Counted from the first letter of the stretch, positions 32,336-44,846 are shown. The stretch: DNA of 64,000 nt from Athripsodes cinereus (GCA_947579605.1 OX388307.1:9959237-10023236); one strand, 5' to 3'. Made by a program: numbers and translations. Notes: generated by a model not told the origin, from the letters alone.

Positions 32336-33275
32336 TGGTGTTATTTTGACCAAATTTCATTGGAAATTCATAAAACACAACTCAACCAGGAACCTTGTCT
32401 CTTCTATATTACAAAAACTACGGATCTTGCTGGGTGCGCATTGCTAATAATATATTATATTATGTATACGAAGTATTTATCATATTATTTATTAATTATT
32501 GGTGAAAAAAATGGAAACGAGTGCACAGAATTACTGAATGAGCTACTAAACTTGAAATAATAAATACAGATTAATTTAAACAATAAAATGAGTTACAGAA
32601 TAATTCTTTAAATAAAGCCGTATAATCCAGAGGCATTTATTTATTGTCGCTCGTTTAATATTTTTTCTCTCATGCTCACTGTGGGTAATTTTTTTGCAGT
32701 TGGATAATGTTTTTTTTTTGCCCGTTATGAGTAGCCAACTTAGTTTTTTTGCCGCACAAATAGTTTAAAAATTGCTCAGCCATAATTAGTCAGTTCACTT
32801 TAAGTGGAGCATAATTTTGCTCATTTAATTGTTTTTCATAGCATATTTATGCATTTTTGCAACTTATCAATTAATGTGCAGTCGAAATGAAATCTGTTTA
32901 ATATGCTTATACCAGTGGCTACACTAGACTTTTATATTTGATATTCTTTCGTAATAAATATTTATTTATTGATATAAAGGCATACTCAGGATGTTTTCTA
33001 GGGAGGAGAAGCAGCTTAGAAAAAATTGATTCACCCTTTTTAAATTTCTATATCCCTTCTCCAAAATTTTCAACTCAATATAAATATTCATGTAAATTTC
33101 GGACCGTTTCACCTTTGTCTAGGAATAAGGTTGTATATAAGAAATCTTGTAGCATGGAAGTTGAAACGTTGGTCCGAAATTCTATTACCAAAAATCTTGC
33201 AGTCATACATACAAATTATTGTTAAGACGTGTTGATATTGTGTATGTATGAAAAGTTGGCCAAAAAGAGCACTGT
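32336..33275. other. Spacer, no recognised gene
   Basis: Frames of 75 and 95 residues (32333-32560, 32938-33225) are not similar to any family I know, and base composition is like the surroundings. I see no supported feature. Confidence 0.45.
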
Positions 33276-33477
33276 TCTTCCGTCCGCAGGGGTTCCGTAG
33301 GCCCGGGCGTCCCTCTTTCACAATACACCGTTCCTATGACAACGATATCAGAGCGCAAGGAATGTCGTGGGAAGAGGTGACGCAATTGGCACAGAGACGC
33401 TCTGAATGGAGGAGGCTGGTTTCTGCCCTGTGCTCCCGAGAGGAGCGTTGAGGGCGATGATGATGATGATGATGATG
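33276..33477 (+). repeat. LINE 3' end (RTE-like) with (GAT)n tail, copy 2
   Basis: Uninterrupted translation reads YDNDIRAQGMSWEEVTQLAQ, then RRSEWRRLVSALCSREER and a stop, the C-terminal end of an RTE/BovB-like ORF. A (GAT)n tail follows. It is almost identical to 30114-30314 and starts at the same base. The reverse-strand His and Ser runs are shadows of the GAT tail. Confidence 0.8.
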
Positions 33478-35040
33478 AAAAGTAGAAATCATTGTAGTAA
33501 AGTGAAGTGATACTTTTTGGCGTGTACACACCACTGGGTAATATACTAATTACAATAAATAGATATTATAAATGTTGTCTTCATAATTAATCATATTAGT
33601 TCAAAATATCAATCTGAATAAATGCATCTATAAATATCTCCACGTGGCCTTTGTTTTTTTTTAAACAGAATAAATACTCAATATTTAATCTTATAATTCC
33701 ACTTTTTTTGTTAATAGAGATCAATGTTACCTACTTTTACTAACAAAAAAAAAACTATGCAACTAATAACGTTAAAGTCAATTAGTAACCCATTAAGAGC
33801 CCTTGATAGGTAGGGAACTCGAAATTGTCACATGATTTTACGCAACCATTTTTCAACATTGATTATTTTGTGCAATATTTTCGTGATCGAGATGATATTT
33901 TTACTGTTTGTTTTTGATAATATCAAAATTTGAACATATTTTAATGTATTTTTAATAACAATGAAAAAAAATTCCGAGAGATTCATGTAGAAATAATCGA
34001 TTGAAAAACACCTTCCGAAATTTCATCACGACTAGCAGAGGTATTTTCAGACAATCATCTTAGAGGTTACATAAATGATGAAATAAATTTAGTTCCAAGG
34101 ATGCTTTAGAAAAATCCTATTTTTCTTAAATTTGGGTAATATTTAGCCATATTTTTTTAAATAAGCGTAAAAAATTTGTTTTGTGACGTTCGCATAAGAA
34201 AATATCATTTTTAGTTCGTCAAGTTCGAATAAGGAAAAAATATTTAAAACAATTTTAATTCAATTTTTTTTCATATGATTATAGTAGCCTGGTGTGTTAT
34301 TTATGTTGTGAAATTTTCATTTTAAATTTTTCGCTTGCGGGAAAGTTTTTATGATAATTTCCGTAGAACTCAAAAATCGGGCCCAGTTCGGCTTCCCGAA
34401 GCCTTGAGTCGGGTCACGGTGAATCCGCGTCTCGTAATTTCATTAAAAAAATTAAAAAATAGTGATGGTTTTATGCTTAAATATAATAATTAATACATAT
34501 TACATAATTACAGCACTAAACTATTTGATTTTCACCAAGGAAACATATTTTTATATGTGTCATCAAGTAATCCCTATGTAAATGTTTTATTTTTCATTAA
34601 AAAAAAAACATTACAACTTTATATAAATAATATTAATTTCCATGTCTGTCATAATACGAGCAATGAGCATACAATATCGTATAGGTACCTATTAGTGCAA
34701 ACTTTGTTATTTTTCGTTGACATAACGACCGTTGCTATAATGACCGGTGCTTAAATAATATATTTATTATTCTGTGACAGCTACACTTTTATGGTCGAGC
34801 GGAGCAAGAAAACAATTATTTAAATAAAGCAAAATGACGGGAAAATCGTTGAGATTGATAAGAAAAAGGAAAATTTCATTAAATTTTTATAAATCAAAGA
34901 AGTAAGTATATATTAGATAGCGAATACTTTCATAGTATTGTTTTATATCATATATCATTTCCGGAACATTATTTTTCCAAAATAATAATTACAATAAATT
35001 ACATTGATATGCGTGTGAATTTATTCAAATTCAAATTGAT
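33478..35040. other. Spacer, no gene seen
   Basis: AT-rich sequence. A short GC-richer piece at 34375-34435 (GGGCCCAGTTCGGCTTCCCG) is not assigned to a repeat. Confidence 0.45.
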
Positions 35041-37165
35041 TTTTTTTTTTTTTACGCGGCGGAAGAATTGCCATCCACACTTCTCAGCATTGTACAACCA
35101 GATAAGTCTCCATATGATCAGTCATGATCACACAAAAACTTAACAGTCTAATGCCGGGAAAAATTCACCTATCCAGATATACAGGATATCAAAGGATTAG
35201 GCTCAAAACGCGCGATCAAAATACCAGCATTGTGCCTGAAATATCTGTGTTCAAAAACTTTTTTACAATATTACAAGTGTTTACTATAATAGATTTTTGA
35301 ATTTTAATGTACAAATTAACCGGTAAATCTAATTTTTGTAAATTATTTATTAAAGATTTCGGAGTTACCCCTGTAGCTGACATGACTAAAGGTATTATAT
35401 ACCTAAACGGACCTAGAATGCCAAATATTTTTTATTTCTCCTGCTAGTTCTGTATATTTACGTATTTTTTCTGCGACGGTTGTTTGTATATTATGTGTAT
35501 TTGGGACAGCGATGTCGATTAGGTACGTTATTTTATTACGTTTATCATGTAATACTAAATCGGGTCTATTATGATGTATTTGTCTATCTGTTATTATGGT
35601 TTTATCATAATAGAGCCTATAATTTTGATTTTCTAAAACCGGTTCCGGGTTGTATTTAAAATAAGGTATTACATTATTTGAGTTTAAAAGATTATGTTTA
35701 ATAGCTAAATTTTGATGTATAATTTTTGCGACATGATTATGTCTACAAGTATACTCAGTTTGAGCGAGAGTGGAACAACCCGAAACTATGTGTTGAATTG
35801 TTTCCGGTTTGGCCAGACATTTTCTACACGAATCATCAATTATGTTTTGATTTTTTATAATATATTTTTGATAATTTTTTGTATTTATTACCTGATCTTG
35901 AATTGCTAGCATAAAACCCTCGGTTTCCCCATACAATTCCCCAATGGTCAACCACCTGTTTGACGCATATTTGTCAACATAAGATTGGTTGAGATCATTG
36001 AGGTGTCTAGCATGAAGTTCCTTCCTACCCCAAGATTCTAACAAAATATTTAAATAGTTTAATCGCGGACCTACTGTTTCGTCATTTAAATTTAAAGGTG
36101 TATGATTTTTATCGGCCTGTATTATAATTTTATGTAATATAGAATTATTTTGTTTGTTCTTAAAAAATAATTTAAGGGATTCTATTTGATTATTATGTAA
36201 AGAGGAAATGTTAACAATTCCTCTTCCTCCTATACTCCTAGGCAGAACCAACCTTTCTTTCGCGGAATTTGGATGATGATACCTATTTTTTGTTAGTTGT
36301 GTTCTAATAAGTCTTTCTAATTTATCTAGATCCGTTTTAGACCATTTTATGATGCCAAATGAGTATGTTAATAATGGGATTGCCCACGCGTTTATTGCTT
36401 TTACTATGTTTTTGGCCGATAGATCACATTTAATTATTTTATTAAGTCTATCTTTAAAATCATTTGTTAATTGAGTTTTGATTAAAGAGTGATTTAAATT
36501 TTTAGATTGCGGAAAACCTAAATATTTGTATATTTCATTACTATTCATGTTATTAATTTGATAATTAGAAACTATATCCTGACATTCTATAATTTTACCT
36601 TTTTCAATGTGTAATGTTTTACATTTATCTAGCCCAAAAGACATTCTTATGTCGTCTGAGAATTTTTTTGTTATACTCATTAGTTTTTCTAATTCAGTAT
36701 CCGATTTAGCGTATATTTTTATATCGTCCATATACATTAAATGCGATATTTTTGTTGACGAACGAGTATTTCCGTTAATTTTGATTCCATATTTGGATTC
36801 ATTTAATAAATTGGATAGAGGATTTATTGCCAAACAAAACCAAAGTGGACTTAAGGACTCTCCTTGATAGATACCTCTTTTAATAGGAATATCTTTTAGA
36901 GTTATAGATTTATTATTAAGATTTAAATTTAAATCGATATTCCACGAACTCATTACTATTTTTAAGAAATTTATGATTGTTGGATTAATTTTATAAATTT
37001 TGAAAATTTCTATTAGCCACGAGTGAGGTACGCTATCAAATGCTTTTTGATAATCGATATAACAAATATTTAAATTACGATTACGCGTTTGTATTTGTTT
37101 AAGTATTACGGAATCTATTATTAGTTGTTCCTTACATCCCATATGATTTTTACGACACCCTTTTT
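35041..37165 (-). mobile_element. R4/Dong-like LINE, 5'-truncated
   Basis: The minus-strand insertion spans a reverse transcriptase frame, a 3' UTR of about 360 bp and an A-rich end (T run at about 35040-35054 on the plus strand). At the 5' side coding similarity continues only a few codons above the first Met (KGCRKNHMGCKEQL) before a stop and unrelated GTAAGTA-rich sequence, so truncation lies near 37165. Elements of this group encode a restriction-like endonuclease instead of an APE enzyme and often have target preference. No target duplication was identified. Confidence 0.8.
35403..37142 (-). CDS. Reverse transcriptase plus restriction-like endonuclease, N-terminally truncated
   Basis: This 579-residue open frame has the RT palm motifs YIDYQKAFDSVPHSW (28-42), KRGIYQGESLSPL (88-100) and YMDDIKIYA (137-145), with Met in place of the usual Ala, as I recall from R4/Dong/Rex6-type enzymes. 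After the thumb region (IGGRGIVNI, 304-312) comes a CCHC motif (C439, C442, H451, C456) and then a PD-(D/E)XK-type nuclease: RPDLV (D528), LIDIAVP (D543) and a Lys at 559. The N-terminal DNA-binding fingers and first RT blocks are missing, so it cannot be autonomous, yet about 1.7 kb is free of stops, indicating recent insertion. Read as a cDNA-making enzyme primed at its own nick; in this copy it is inactive by truncation. Confidence 0.88.
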   Translation of the reverse strand: MGCKEQLIIDSVILKQIQTRNRNLNICYIDYQKAFDSVPHSWLIEIFKIYKINPTIINFLKIVMSSWNIDLNLNLNNKSITLKDIPIKRGIYQGESLSPLWFCLAINPLSNLLNESKYGIKINGNTRSSTKISHLMYMDDIKIYAKSDTELEKLMSITKKFSDDIRMSFGLDKCKTLHIEKGKIIECQDIVSNYQINNMNSNEIYKYLGFPQSKNLNHSLIKTQLTNDFKDRLNKIIKCDLSAKNIVKAINAWAIPLLTYSFGIIKWSKTDLDKLERLIRTQLTKNRYHHPNSAKERLVLPRSIGGRGIVNISSLHNNQIESLKLFFKNKQNNSILHKIIIQADKNHTPLNLNDETVGPRLNYLNILLESWGRKELHARHLNDLNQSYVDKYASNRWLTIGELYGETEGFMLAIQDQVINTKNYQKYIIKNQNIIDDSCRKCLAKPETIQHIVSGCSTLAQTEYTCRHNHVAKIIHQNLAIKHNLLNSNNVIPYFKYNPEPVLENQNYRLYYDKTIITDRQIHHNRPDLVLHDKRNKITYLIDIAVPNTHNIQTTVAEKIRKYTELAGEIKNIWHSRSV

Positions 37166-37529
37166 ATACTTACCTGAACTTACCTTACTTACTTATTACA
37201 TTGTGAATGCTTGTGATTTTTTGATTAAATAAAAAATATGCTTTGTATTCTAGATCATCAAACGAATCAGATAATACAAGCGATGTCAGAGTTGTCAGAG
37301 TTGTCAAAGCTAAAAGTAAGTTTCTGTGTTATTGTTTTGGCATTTTATTAGTTTGTAAATCAAATTAGTTTGTAAATCAAATTAGTTTGTAAATCAATAG
37401 TGAGAAAATGTTTCAATGTAAAAATAGATCTGAATATGCATCTGATTTTTAGATTATATTATGAGTATTCGTAATTTTCTAGATATGCATATTATATATT
37501 TACATATTTGCAGAAACCACTTTGCATAT
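37166..37529. other. Spacer, no gene seen
   Basis: Short direct repeats of TTAGTTTGTAAATCAAA at about 37348-37398 are visible, three units in a row. Nothing else is recognised. Confidence 0.5.
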
Positions 37530-37537
37530 ATGGTTAC

Positions 37538-39473
37538 TAGGGAATCCAATCCCGCAAAAGCGGGATCCCGTAAATGCGGGATCCCGCACCTTTTTTGCGG
37601 GATCAGAAATGCGGGATTACTCATGCGGGATCCCGCACTCTTGCGGGACTGAAAAAAATGTTTAAGAACGGGCTCAGACGACGTTCTGATTATTTATTAA
37701 ACCCAGCACAGCCTCAATGATAAGTTAGTTAACTACTTTGCCTTTGGAACTCGTGACTTTTCTATAGAATTTGTATGGAAAATGATTTGAGTTTCCAAAA
37801 TCTAGATGTGATCGCAGCAACAACCGACGGTGCAGCAGTCATGAAGAAAGTTGGGAGATTATTATCAGCGCACCACCAGTAATGCTTCGCACATGGGTTC
37901 CAACTCGCTGTTCTTGAAGTTCTATGCAATCAGAGACAAGAAGAAGAAATACAGTAAAGTTGAAGTACTCGAAAAAAGACCGGATGGTGGCAGTGATAAT
38001 GAAAATGAAGATGATGATGACGAGAAAGGTGATTTTTCGGTAGAAGAAGACATTCAAGAAGGAGAGTTGCTACCACAATACAGGTATATAAGTATTGTTA
38101 GACCAATAGATTTTTAAATGAAAATCATTATAACTTATTACATTTGTTATTTAAGAGGACTGATTCAAAAAGTCAGGAAAATTGTTAAGCTTTTTAGTTC
38201 GAAATCTCCAGTAACAAACGATCTTCTGTAAACGTATATCAAAGAAGAAATTCTGCAAAGAATTATTACAGCTGATCCTAGATAGCCGAACGCGCGGGAG
38301 CAGTCTCGCATCAATGTTATCGAGGTTCAACCAAGTCAAACAGTGCATATTAAAAGCATTTATTGATCTTAAACTGACATCATCTTCATTTTCATTCACT
38401 GATGAAGAATTTATAACATTGAGTAATATTGAACGAGCTTTAGAGTCAGTGAAGCTTGCTGTAAATGTCTTATGCCGCGAGGACGCAACATTAATTACTG
38501 CAAAAACTACATTACGTTTCATGATAAGCAGACTTTCATGATCGACAAAATACCAGGTTAAGCCAGGAACTTGTAGTGTCGCTATCTTGCTAAAATAAGT
38601 AAGTTAACTACTTTGCCTGTCTATAAAATAACGCCGCACATCAATGACTGTCGTGTCGCTGTGCTTAGAAGGTCCTAACAAATATCTAGAAAAAGATTCA
38701 GGATCTACAAATGTGGTGGACGATCCATTCTTTTATCCAAGCAAAGTTACACTTAGAACTGAAATGAAGTGTTTAATCGAGAGACTGCTGTCAGACTCGC
38801 AGGTACAACCTGAAACTCATAACAAACAAGTTGATGACAATGGCGATGAAGAAGACACGCCTTTATCGAATCTATTGAATGATTAGCCTTCGCCTATATT
38901 AGAAGATGAATAAGAGCACAGTCTCCGTACAGAATGGGTAGCCGAGTAATATAAAGTCAATTCCACCAACAAGTGTGGAAGCTGAGCGTGCTTTTCCCGC
39001 CGCCGGCTATTTATGCAACAAGATAAGATCAAATTTAAAAGATGAAACGTTACATACTTTATTATTTCTTAGAAAGTATTATCAGAAAAAAAAACTATTT
39101 TTTTATGCCTCTAAACTAATAAATATGTTCAATTGTCAATACAAATTATAGATCTATAAGGAGAATTGTTAAATTAATAATGTATTATATCGTTCCTTAT
39201 AAGAAGATGATTATTTATAGATACCTCTAAAACATCATTATTTCCACTTGTTAATTAGTAAAATGAGTAATAAATCTGCATAATAATAATAAAAAAATAT
39301 TGAAATTTACTCGTCTTTATTTAATATAATTTTTAAATTACTAAGTACCTACTTGAAACAATTTTTTTATTAAAAAATCTCAATCCCGCAAATCCCGCGG
39401 GATCCGCGGGACTGACGACCTCAATCCCGCAGGCTTGCGGGATCGCGATTTTGATGCGGGATTGGATTCCCTA
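37538..39473 (+). mobile_element. Decayed hAT transposon with GCGGGATCCCGC words
   Basis: Ends TAGGGAATCC and GGATTCCCTA are exact inverted repeats extended by AATCCCGC/GCGGGATT. A perfect 8-bp duplication ATGGTTAC flanks them (37530-37537 and 39474-39481). Both ends carry arrays of palindromic GCGGGATCCCGC words. The 1.9 kb interior holds a broken transposase related to that of the hAT at 20892-24843, without the BED finger region. Confidence 0.92.
37805..39110 (+). pseudogene. hAT transposase pseudogene
   Basis: Pieces in several frames follow the intact relative at 21681-23738. AATTDGAAVMKKVGRLLSAH then a stop and CFAHGFQLAVLEVL match its TTDGASVMKKMG...CLAHGVQLAVIDTL. SRFNQVKQCILKAFIDLKLT to TAKTTLRFMISRLS (38314-38541) match the central part. 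EAERAFPAAGYLCNKIRSNL near 38975-39040 matches the C-terminal dimerisation block. Stops and frameshifts separate these, and the N-terminal BED finger and first Asp region are absent. It is inactive and older than the 20892-24843 element, although its terminal repeats remain good. Confidence 0.88.
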
Positions 39474-39596
39474 ATGGTTACTATGGAAACATAAAATATT
39501 TATGTTTTGACATTCCATTTTCATATGAAATTCATAGTGATTCATAGCACAAAGACATTGTACTATAACAAGACTGTGCATTATGACATCCATACA

Positions 39597-42205
39597 TACC
39601 ATCACGCCGCTTCCCTTGCGGGGTAGGCAGAAAGGATCGAGCGCCACTTCCTTCTATTAATCATTTTATTGCTATAATTTTGTATTATTTCAATGATAAA
39701 AAAAAATCTGCAAATATATAGACTGATTGTGAATTTATCCTTGGATTATGATGACTCAAATCTATTTTTGTGACACTAAAGATGCATGAATCATGCTCTC
39801 AAAATCCCGGCCTTTTTCTTGTTTGCAATTTAATGGTGGAATCAAAAATAATAAACAAAAAAAAAACATATTAAGTATTCTTTTATTCTTTTGCAGCACT
39901 GATGCCACAGCCGTCGTTGCTTAAGGGAGCCATCATTGTCACTTAATTTGACGTCCCAGAAGAAAGAATAAATTATGGTCAACTCAATGCAGATTGATGC
40001 AACAAATTATGGATAAACTCAAATATACCTATTATACGTGTACTTATTAGGTGTATAATATAAATTATATAATTGTTACAGAATAAAAACTGAGTATTAT
40101 TTTTTAAAAAGTACATATTTGAGCACTTTATTGGAAATTTTCCCACTTACACGCCTACATATATGTATATAAAACAAGGTAGACATGTAGAGCTTTTTTT
40201 GGCCAATGATTTGATGAATCTATTTATACCCTCACGTCGCATCACATGTGGGGTACGCAGAGAGAATGGAATGCCAAGTAAGTAAACACCTACCATTATT
40301 CAGCAAAAATAATAATAGTCTACCTACCTACGTGTTTGCTATATTGATGTATAGGTATATGTAGGCCAATTTATTACTTTTAGGGCATGAATGCTCTCTC
40401 ACAGGTGGGTCTTGGTGACCTTTGGTGCATCAATTGCATTATACATGCCGTTTTTTCAATGGAGTGCACAATCTTGTTAAATATTATGTCTTTGTACGCA
40501 ATGATTATTGTGTCATTTGGTGTCATAGATAATGAGTGAAATATACATGACGTACGTCGCATTTTTTTATCTCCCTTTTCACTTACCGCAAAAAGAGAGA
40601 CAGAGATTTTTTAATGTTCGTAGTTTTTCGGACATAATATTAACTATATTATTATTATGTCTACGTGTGTTAGTGACCAAGTGGTGTAGAGATAATGAGT
40701 GAAATATACTTCATTTCTTTATCTCCCTTTTCACTTACCGCAAAAATAGAGACAGTATTTTTTTAATGCTTCGTAGTTTATTGGTTCGTATGTAGTTTCA
40801 AAGTTAAAATTTGGTGTAAACACCTGTTTTTAGTCAATTTTAGCATATAGTCGAACGATTTCAAATTAAATTCTGGCTGTGAAGTCCTGTTAATATGTCC
40901 CTAATATTGTTAAAATATAACATATATGAATACTGTTGTAGTTTTAATCAGATTGACATAAGACAAAAGACATATCTATCAATAAAGTACATAATATAGT
41001 AGAAAAAAACATTTGTTTATATCCTTAAGCCGTGTCCCAGGTGGGATAGGTAGAGAGAACGGAACGTCATATAGATCTATCCTTAAATACTTGTTCCGCT
41101 TCCTCTACATTCATCCAGTTTCTCATACATACATATAGGTACACCGACTTCTCTTACTTAACATGCGGTCGTCTTTGAGAATTTGATCTACGTAATCAAG
41201 CCATTTAGTTCGTGGACGTCCGCACTTTCTCACCACAAATTCACATACCTACCTACATAAATTCAATGTATATAGTTACGTATGTGCACTTTAAGAAAGA
41301 CACAGAACTATTTGATTCGACAGACTTTATCTATATCATCATAACATCTTCCACAGCTACATGCGAATGTTATAATGCATACAGCTACAACATTATATGA
41401 CTACACTGTGTCACCCGAATCATATTATATTTTATTGAAATTATTATTATATCTTTTAAAATACCATCAAGTTAAGATTCGTCTCATTCATTTAATGTCA
41501 CAACTTCACGGACCAACGACTACAATATTGCATGCTGAACTATATTTTACTCTGTGATTTCGATCTGGTTATCTGATAGGTCGTCGGAAATAATCCATAG
41601 AACATAATAATTCTGATATCCCTAAAGGAGGTAAAGACCCGACCCGGGTTAGAGCCATCTATGATGATAATCAGTTGTACGGCATAATTGTTACCTACTA
41701 TCTGGATTTCTATGTACAATATACGAGTAATTATGCTATGGGTAATTGTTTAACATAATTATGTCGGTATGTAGGTACATATTATTATAATGCTAATTAT
41801 TACTCTCGATATACCTTCTTATATATAGGTACTTAAATTGATTGTGTAACGCGTCACAGAACATGTTAAAAGCAAAAAGATTAAGAAAGTTCGCGTCTAA
41901 TTGGTCGGTAAGTCATCATTAAATCAATTATTACTTATACACAACTTCGTTCAGTAATACATAGGAAACTTTATTATATCTACAATATTATATAGAACTT
42001 TGCATTAACGATTGACAGATTAACTAGTTAACTAATTTCTGTGAAAAAGTTCTAAGATTATTAAGTTTATCTCACCTTCTTTAAATGTTTACACATGGGC
42101 CAAATATCACTAGGAATCCAAAATACAATACCCTTAATGGCATAACCCCAGTGCGGTAGGCAGAGAGGACAGAACGCCATATACTTAAATCTATCCTTCG
42201 CAGTG
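39597..42205. repeat. Spacer with four copies of a short CCCANNTGGGGTA repeat
   Basis: Related pieces of 50-80 bp lie at 39597-39660, 40226-40275, 41026-41090 and 42130-42205 (and 17926-17990). Each has a CACGCC..TCCCAC-TGGGGTA core followed by GGCAGAGAGAACGGAACGTC-like sequence, some ending ATCTATCCTT. The core resembles the CCATCACGGCATATCCCACA end of the TAG-tailed repeat, so they may be an older or sister family. Between them I see no gene; 40544-40600 and 40691-40760 share a GAGTGAAATATAC...TTTTTATCTCCC duplication. Confidence 0.55.
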
Positions 42206-42345
42206 GCGTGAAGTTTTTACACTGGGTAAAAGTCCACCCTCAACATAGTTTTAAAAAACAAGATTATTGAACAATATGACAAATTATAAAGAATACACAA
42301 AAAGTGAAAGTATATGTTTACTATTTAAATTATAAAATTGGAGAT

Positions 42346-42520
42346 AGAATCTCGGCCTCAGGCACAAGAGATGCGCGGTTCTATCCCAGGTGCCGGCAAA
42401 CTCTCCTTTCATGACAAGATTACTTCAAGCTTACTGTGAAAGATGTATAAAGTTGTATTCAAATTTATAACAAAAACCCAGAGATATTTTTCTTTATACA
42501 AAGAAAAATTATCTGTAAAA
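42346..42520 (+). repeat. tRNA-derived SINE, copy 1
   Basis: The sequence GCGCGGTTCTATCCCAGGTG has a B box with one change. It is followed by CAAACTCTCCTTTCATGACA and TTACTGTGAAAGATGTATAA, then GTTTATAACAAAAACCC. This is collinear with 58120-58307 and 63040-63205. No coding capacity. Confidence 0.7.
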
Positions 42521-43253
42521 TTGCCTCCACTTTACTACATTATAATGGTCAATCATCCAAGTACTAAACGCGTTGATTATACCCTAACTTCGGTGATAGC
42601 ACGAGAACCAGTGCATTCCACTGCCGGAATTATGTCTCCATACTAAAATCGCGAAGTAATAATATACGTAGGTACCTATATATTATAGCACATCATTTAG
42701 TATGTGTACCGAATTTTGATATCAATATTGCGGGATAAAATGATAACAATCATTAACCCCGTAAGCAACGTCCATACGTGCAAATAAAACAAAATGATAT
42801 AACTTATTTCTTACCTATGATTACAATTCCGAACTCTAAAGGGGTATTACACTTTGGATGATCCTGACACAAAGACGGTACATTTAATATATGTAGGTAC
42901 ATAACATAATGTATATCACTTTCTTTCAATAACTTTCGACCCTTTTAATATAATAATATTAAATAAATATACCTAACTTGAATGACGAACACGCAGTGTG
43001 TGTTATGAAGCGTGGGTAGATATAATACAGCAACATTGAAACGCCTAATACTGAAGGCCTGCTAATCAACGGGTTTATAAACCAGTCAAAAATGTATTAG
43101 ATGTAAGCTGATTCACTCTAGTATCATACATCTATACGTAGGTACAATAATACAATTAATATCGCATTAATAATAAACAACAAGTAACAAAAACATCAGT
43201 ATTATGATGATTTCTTAAAGTATTACTTCCTGTCTTCATACCAATAAAAAAAT
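42521..43253. other. Spacer, no gene seen
   Basis: AT-rich sequence with no supported feature. Confidence 0.5.
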
Positions 43254-43667
43254 AATTGAAATTCGGGATGGACGTTATTGGCATAGAATATGTTAAATCA
43301 ATTGAAATTCGGGATGGACGTTACTGGCATAGAATATGTTAAATCAATTGAAATTCGGGATGGACGTTATTGGCATAGAATATGTTAAATCAATTGAAAT
43401 TCGGGATGGACGTTATTGGCATAGAATATGTTAAATCAATTGAAATTTGGGATGGACGTTATTGGCATAGAATATGTTAAATCAATTAAAATTTGGGATG
43501 GACGTTACTGGCATAGAATATGTTAAATCAATTGAAATTCGGGATGGACGTTATTGGCATAGAATATGTTAAATCAATTGAAATTCGGGATGGACGTTAT
43601 TGGCATAGAATATGTTAAATCAATTGAAATTCGGGATGGACGTTATTGGCATAGAATATGTTAAATG
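43254..43667. repeat. 46-bp minisatellite, nine units
   Basis: Nine consecutive 46-bp units (ATTGAAATTCGGGATGGACG, then TTATTGGCATAGAATATG, then TTAAATCA) differ at only a few positions (TTACTGG in two, TTTGGG in two). The array ends abruptly at GTCTTATAG. High unit identity suggests recent expansion by unequal exchange or slippage. It is not coding. Confidence 0.95.
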
Positions 43668-44838
43668 TCTTATAGTTTACGAATACCTGTTGTTTAGTAA
43701 AACAATGCCCCAACCACTGGTCCACGGAAGGAATATGAAGATTGTTTTGTTGTTTCCTAGGTCCTTTTTTGTTGTATCTTAACTCCTTTTCGACTGACAA
43801 CACTAGATTTGAGAAAACCATGGAGAGCGTTAAACATTTAAACTTCTTATTCCTTTTCGAAAATTTGGCGACGGGGGAAAAATTTAGAGTGTAAGGAAAA
43901 TAATCGAAGTCCTTAAAAATGAGGTGTTCGCTTTTGAAAAGTTGACTAACACCAGATTCGAGATACTATGAAAATACTCTTTAACAAACCTGAGGAAAAC
44001 TGTTAAACATTTCATATTCCTAATCCTTTTTTAAGATATGAGTGCGAGGGTTGGAAATTAAGAGTCTAAGAGAAACCATCAAAGGCCTGAAAAAAGTCAT
44101 CACTTTCACGTTTTCATGGTCAATCAACCAATGTCTCACTCCCAGCGGGCCGCAGTAGAATTATCAAACGTTAACCAGTCCGCGGCGATAAAAAGGTTGA
44201 CCAACACTACCCTTTGATATCCAAAACAAGTGTACATACCTAGGTTCAGAAATTCGGTAAATAATTTTAATTTAAAAGCTATTCGGATTTATGCATTTGA
44301 GAACGAGTTAAATACTAGTACTAATTATTATATGCGACAATTCCTTATACGAATCGCTTACTTACGCTACCATCATGTTAAACATTTGCAAATTTTATTT
44401 TCTTTCAATCGATGTATGTTACCAGTTTCGCAATAGTAATCTGACGAATTTAATTTATAGTAATGCGTAGGTAAATATTATTCATTCATGAATAAGTAAT
44501 ATAATATTAACACAGTATTGAAACATACATTCATACGTATTTAATTATTTGATAATTATAGCTATGCAGGATTAGTAATAATATAATATTAAAAATATGG
44601 TACCATGTTTTAATGTTGTTACCCATTTGTTATTATTATCACTGAGATTGTGGCAATAAGTCCTTCATAGGACGATTTGTGAAATTTGACAAAGTGCAAT
44701 GCATAGAGATAGAAAAACTTTGAATCATCAATCACGAATTATGAAGAGTATTATTATATATACCTAATGTAACTCATTATATATAATGTAATAAAACTCA
44801 GCAGACTTCAGAATTTTAACATAATATTGAATTCGATG
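43668..44838. other. Spacer, no gene seen
   Basis: Short frames occur (for example 44230-44436), none recognised. No RNA gene or bounded repeat. Confidence 0.5.
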
Positions 44839-44846
44839 CTATATGC

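Noticed and set aside
43254..43667. CRISPR array
   Set aside because: The 46-bp units follow directly with no unique spacers, and the DNA is eukaryotic; it is a minisatellite.
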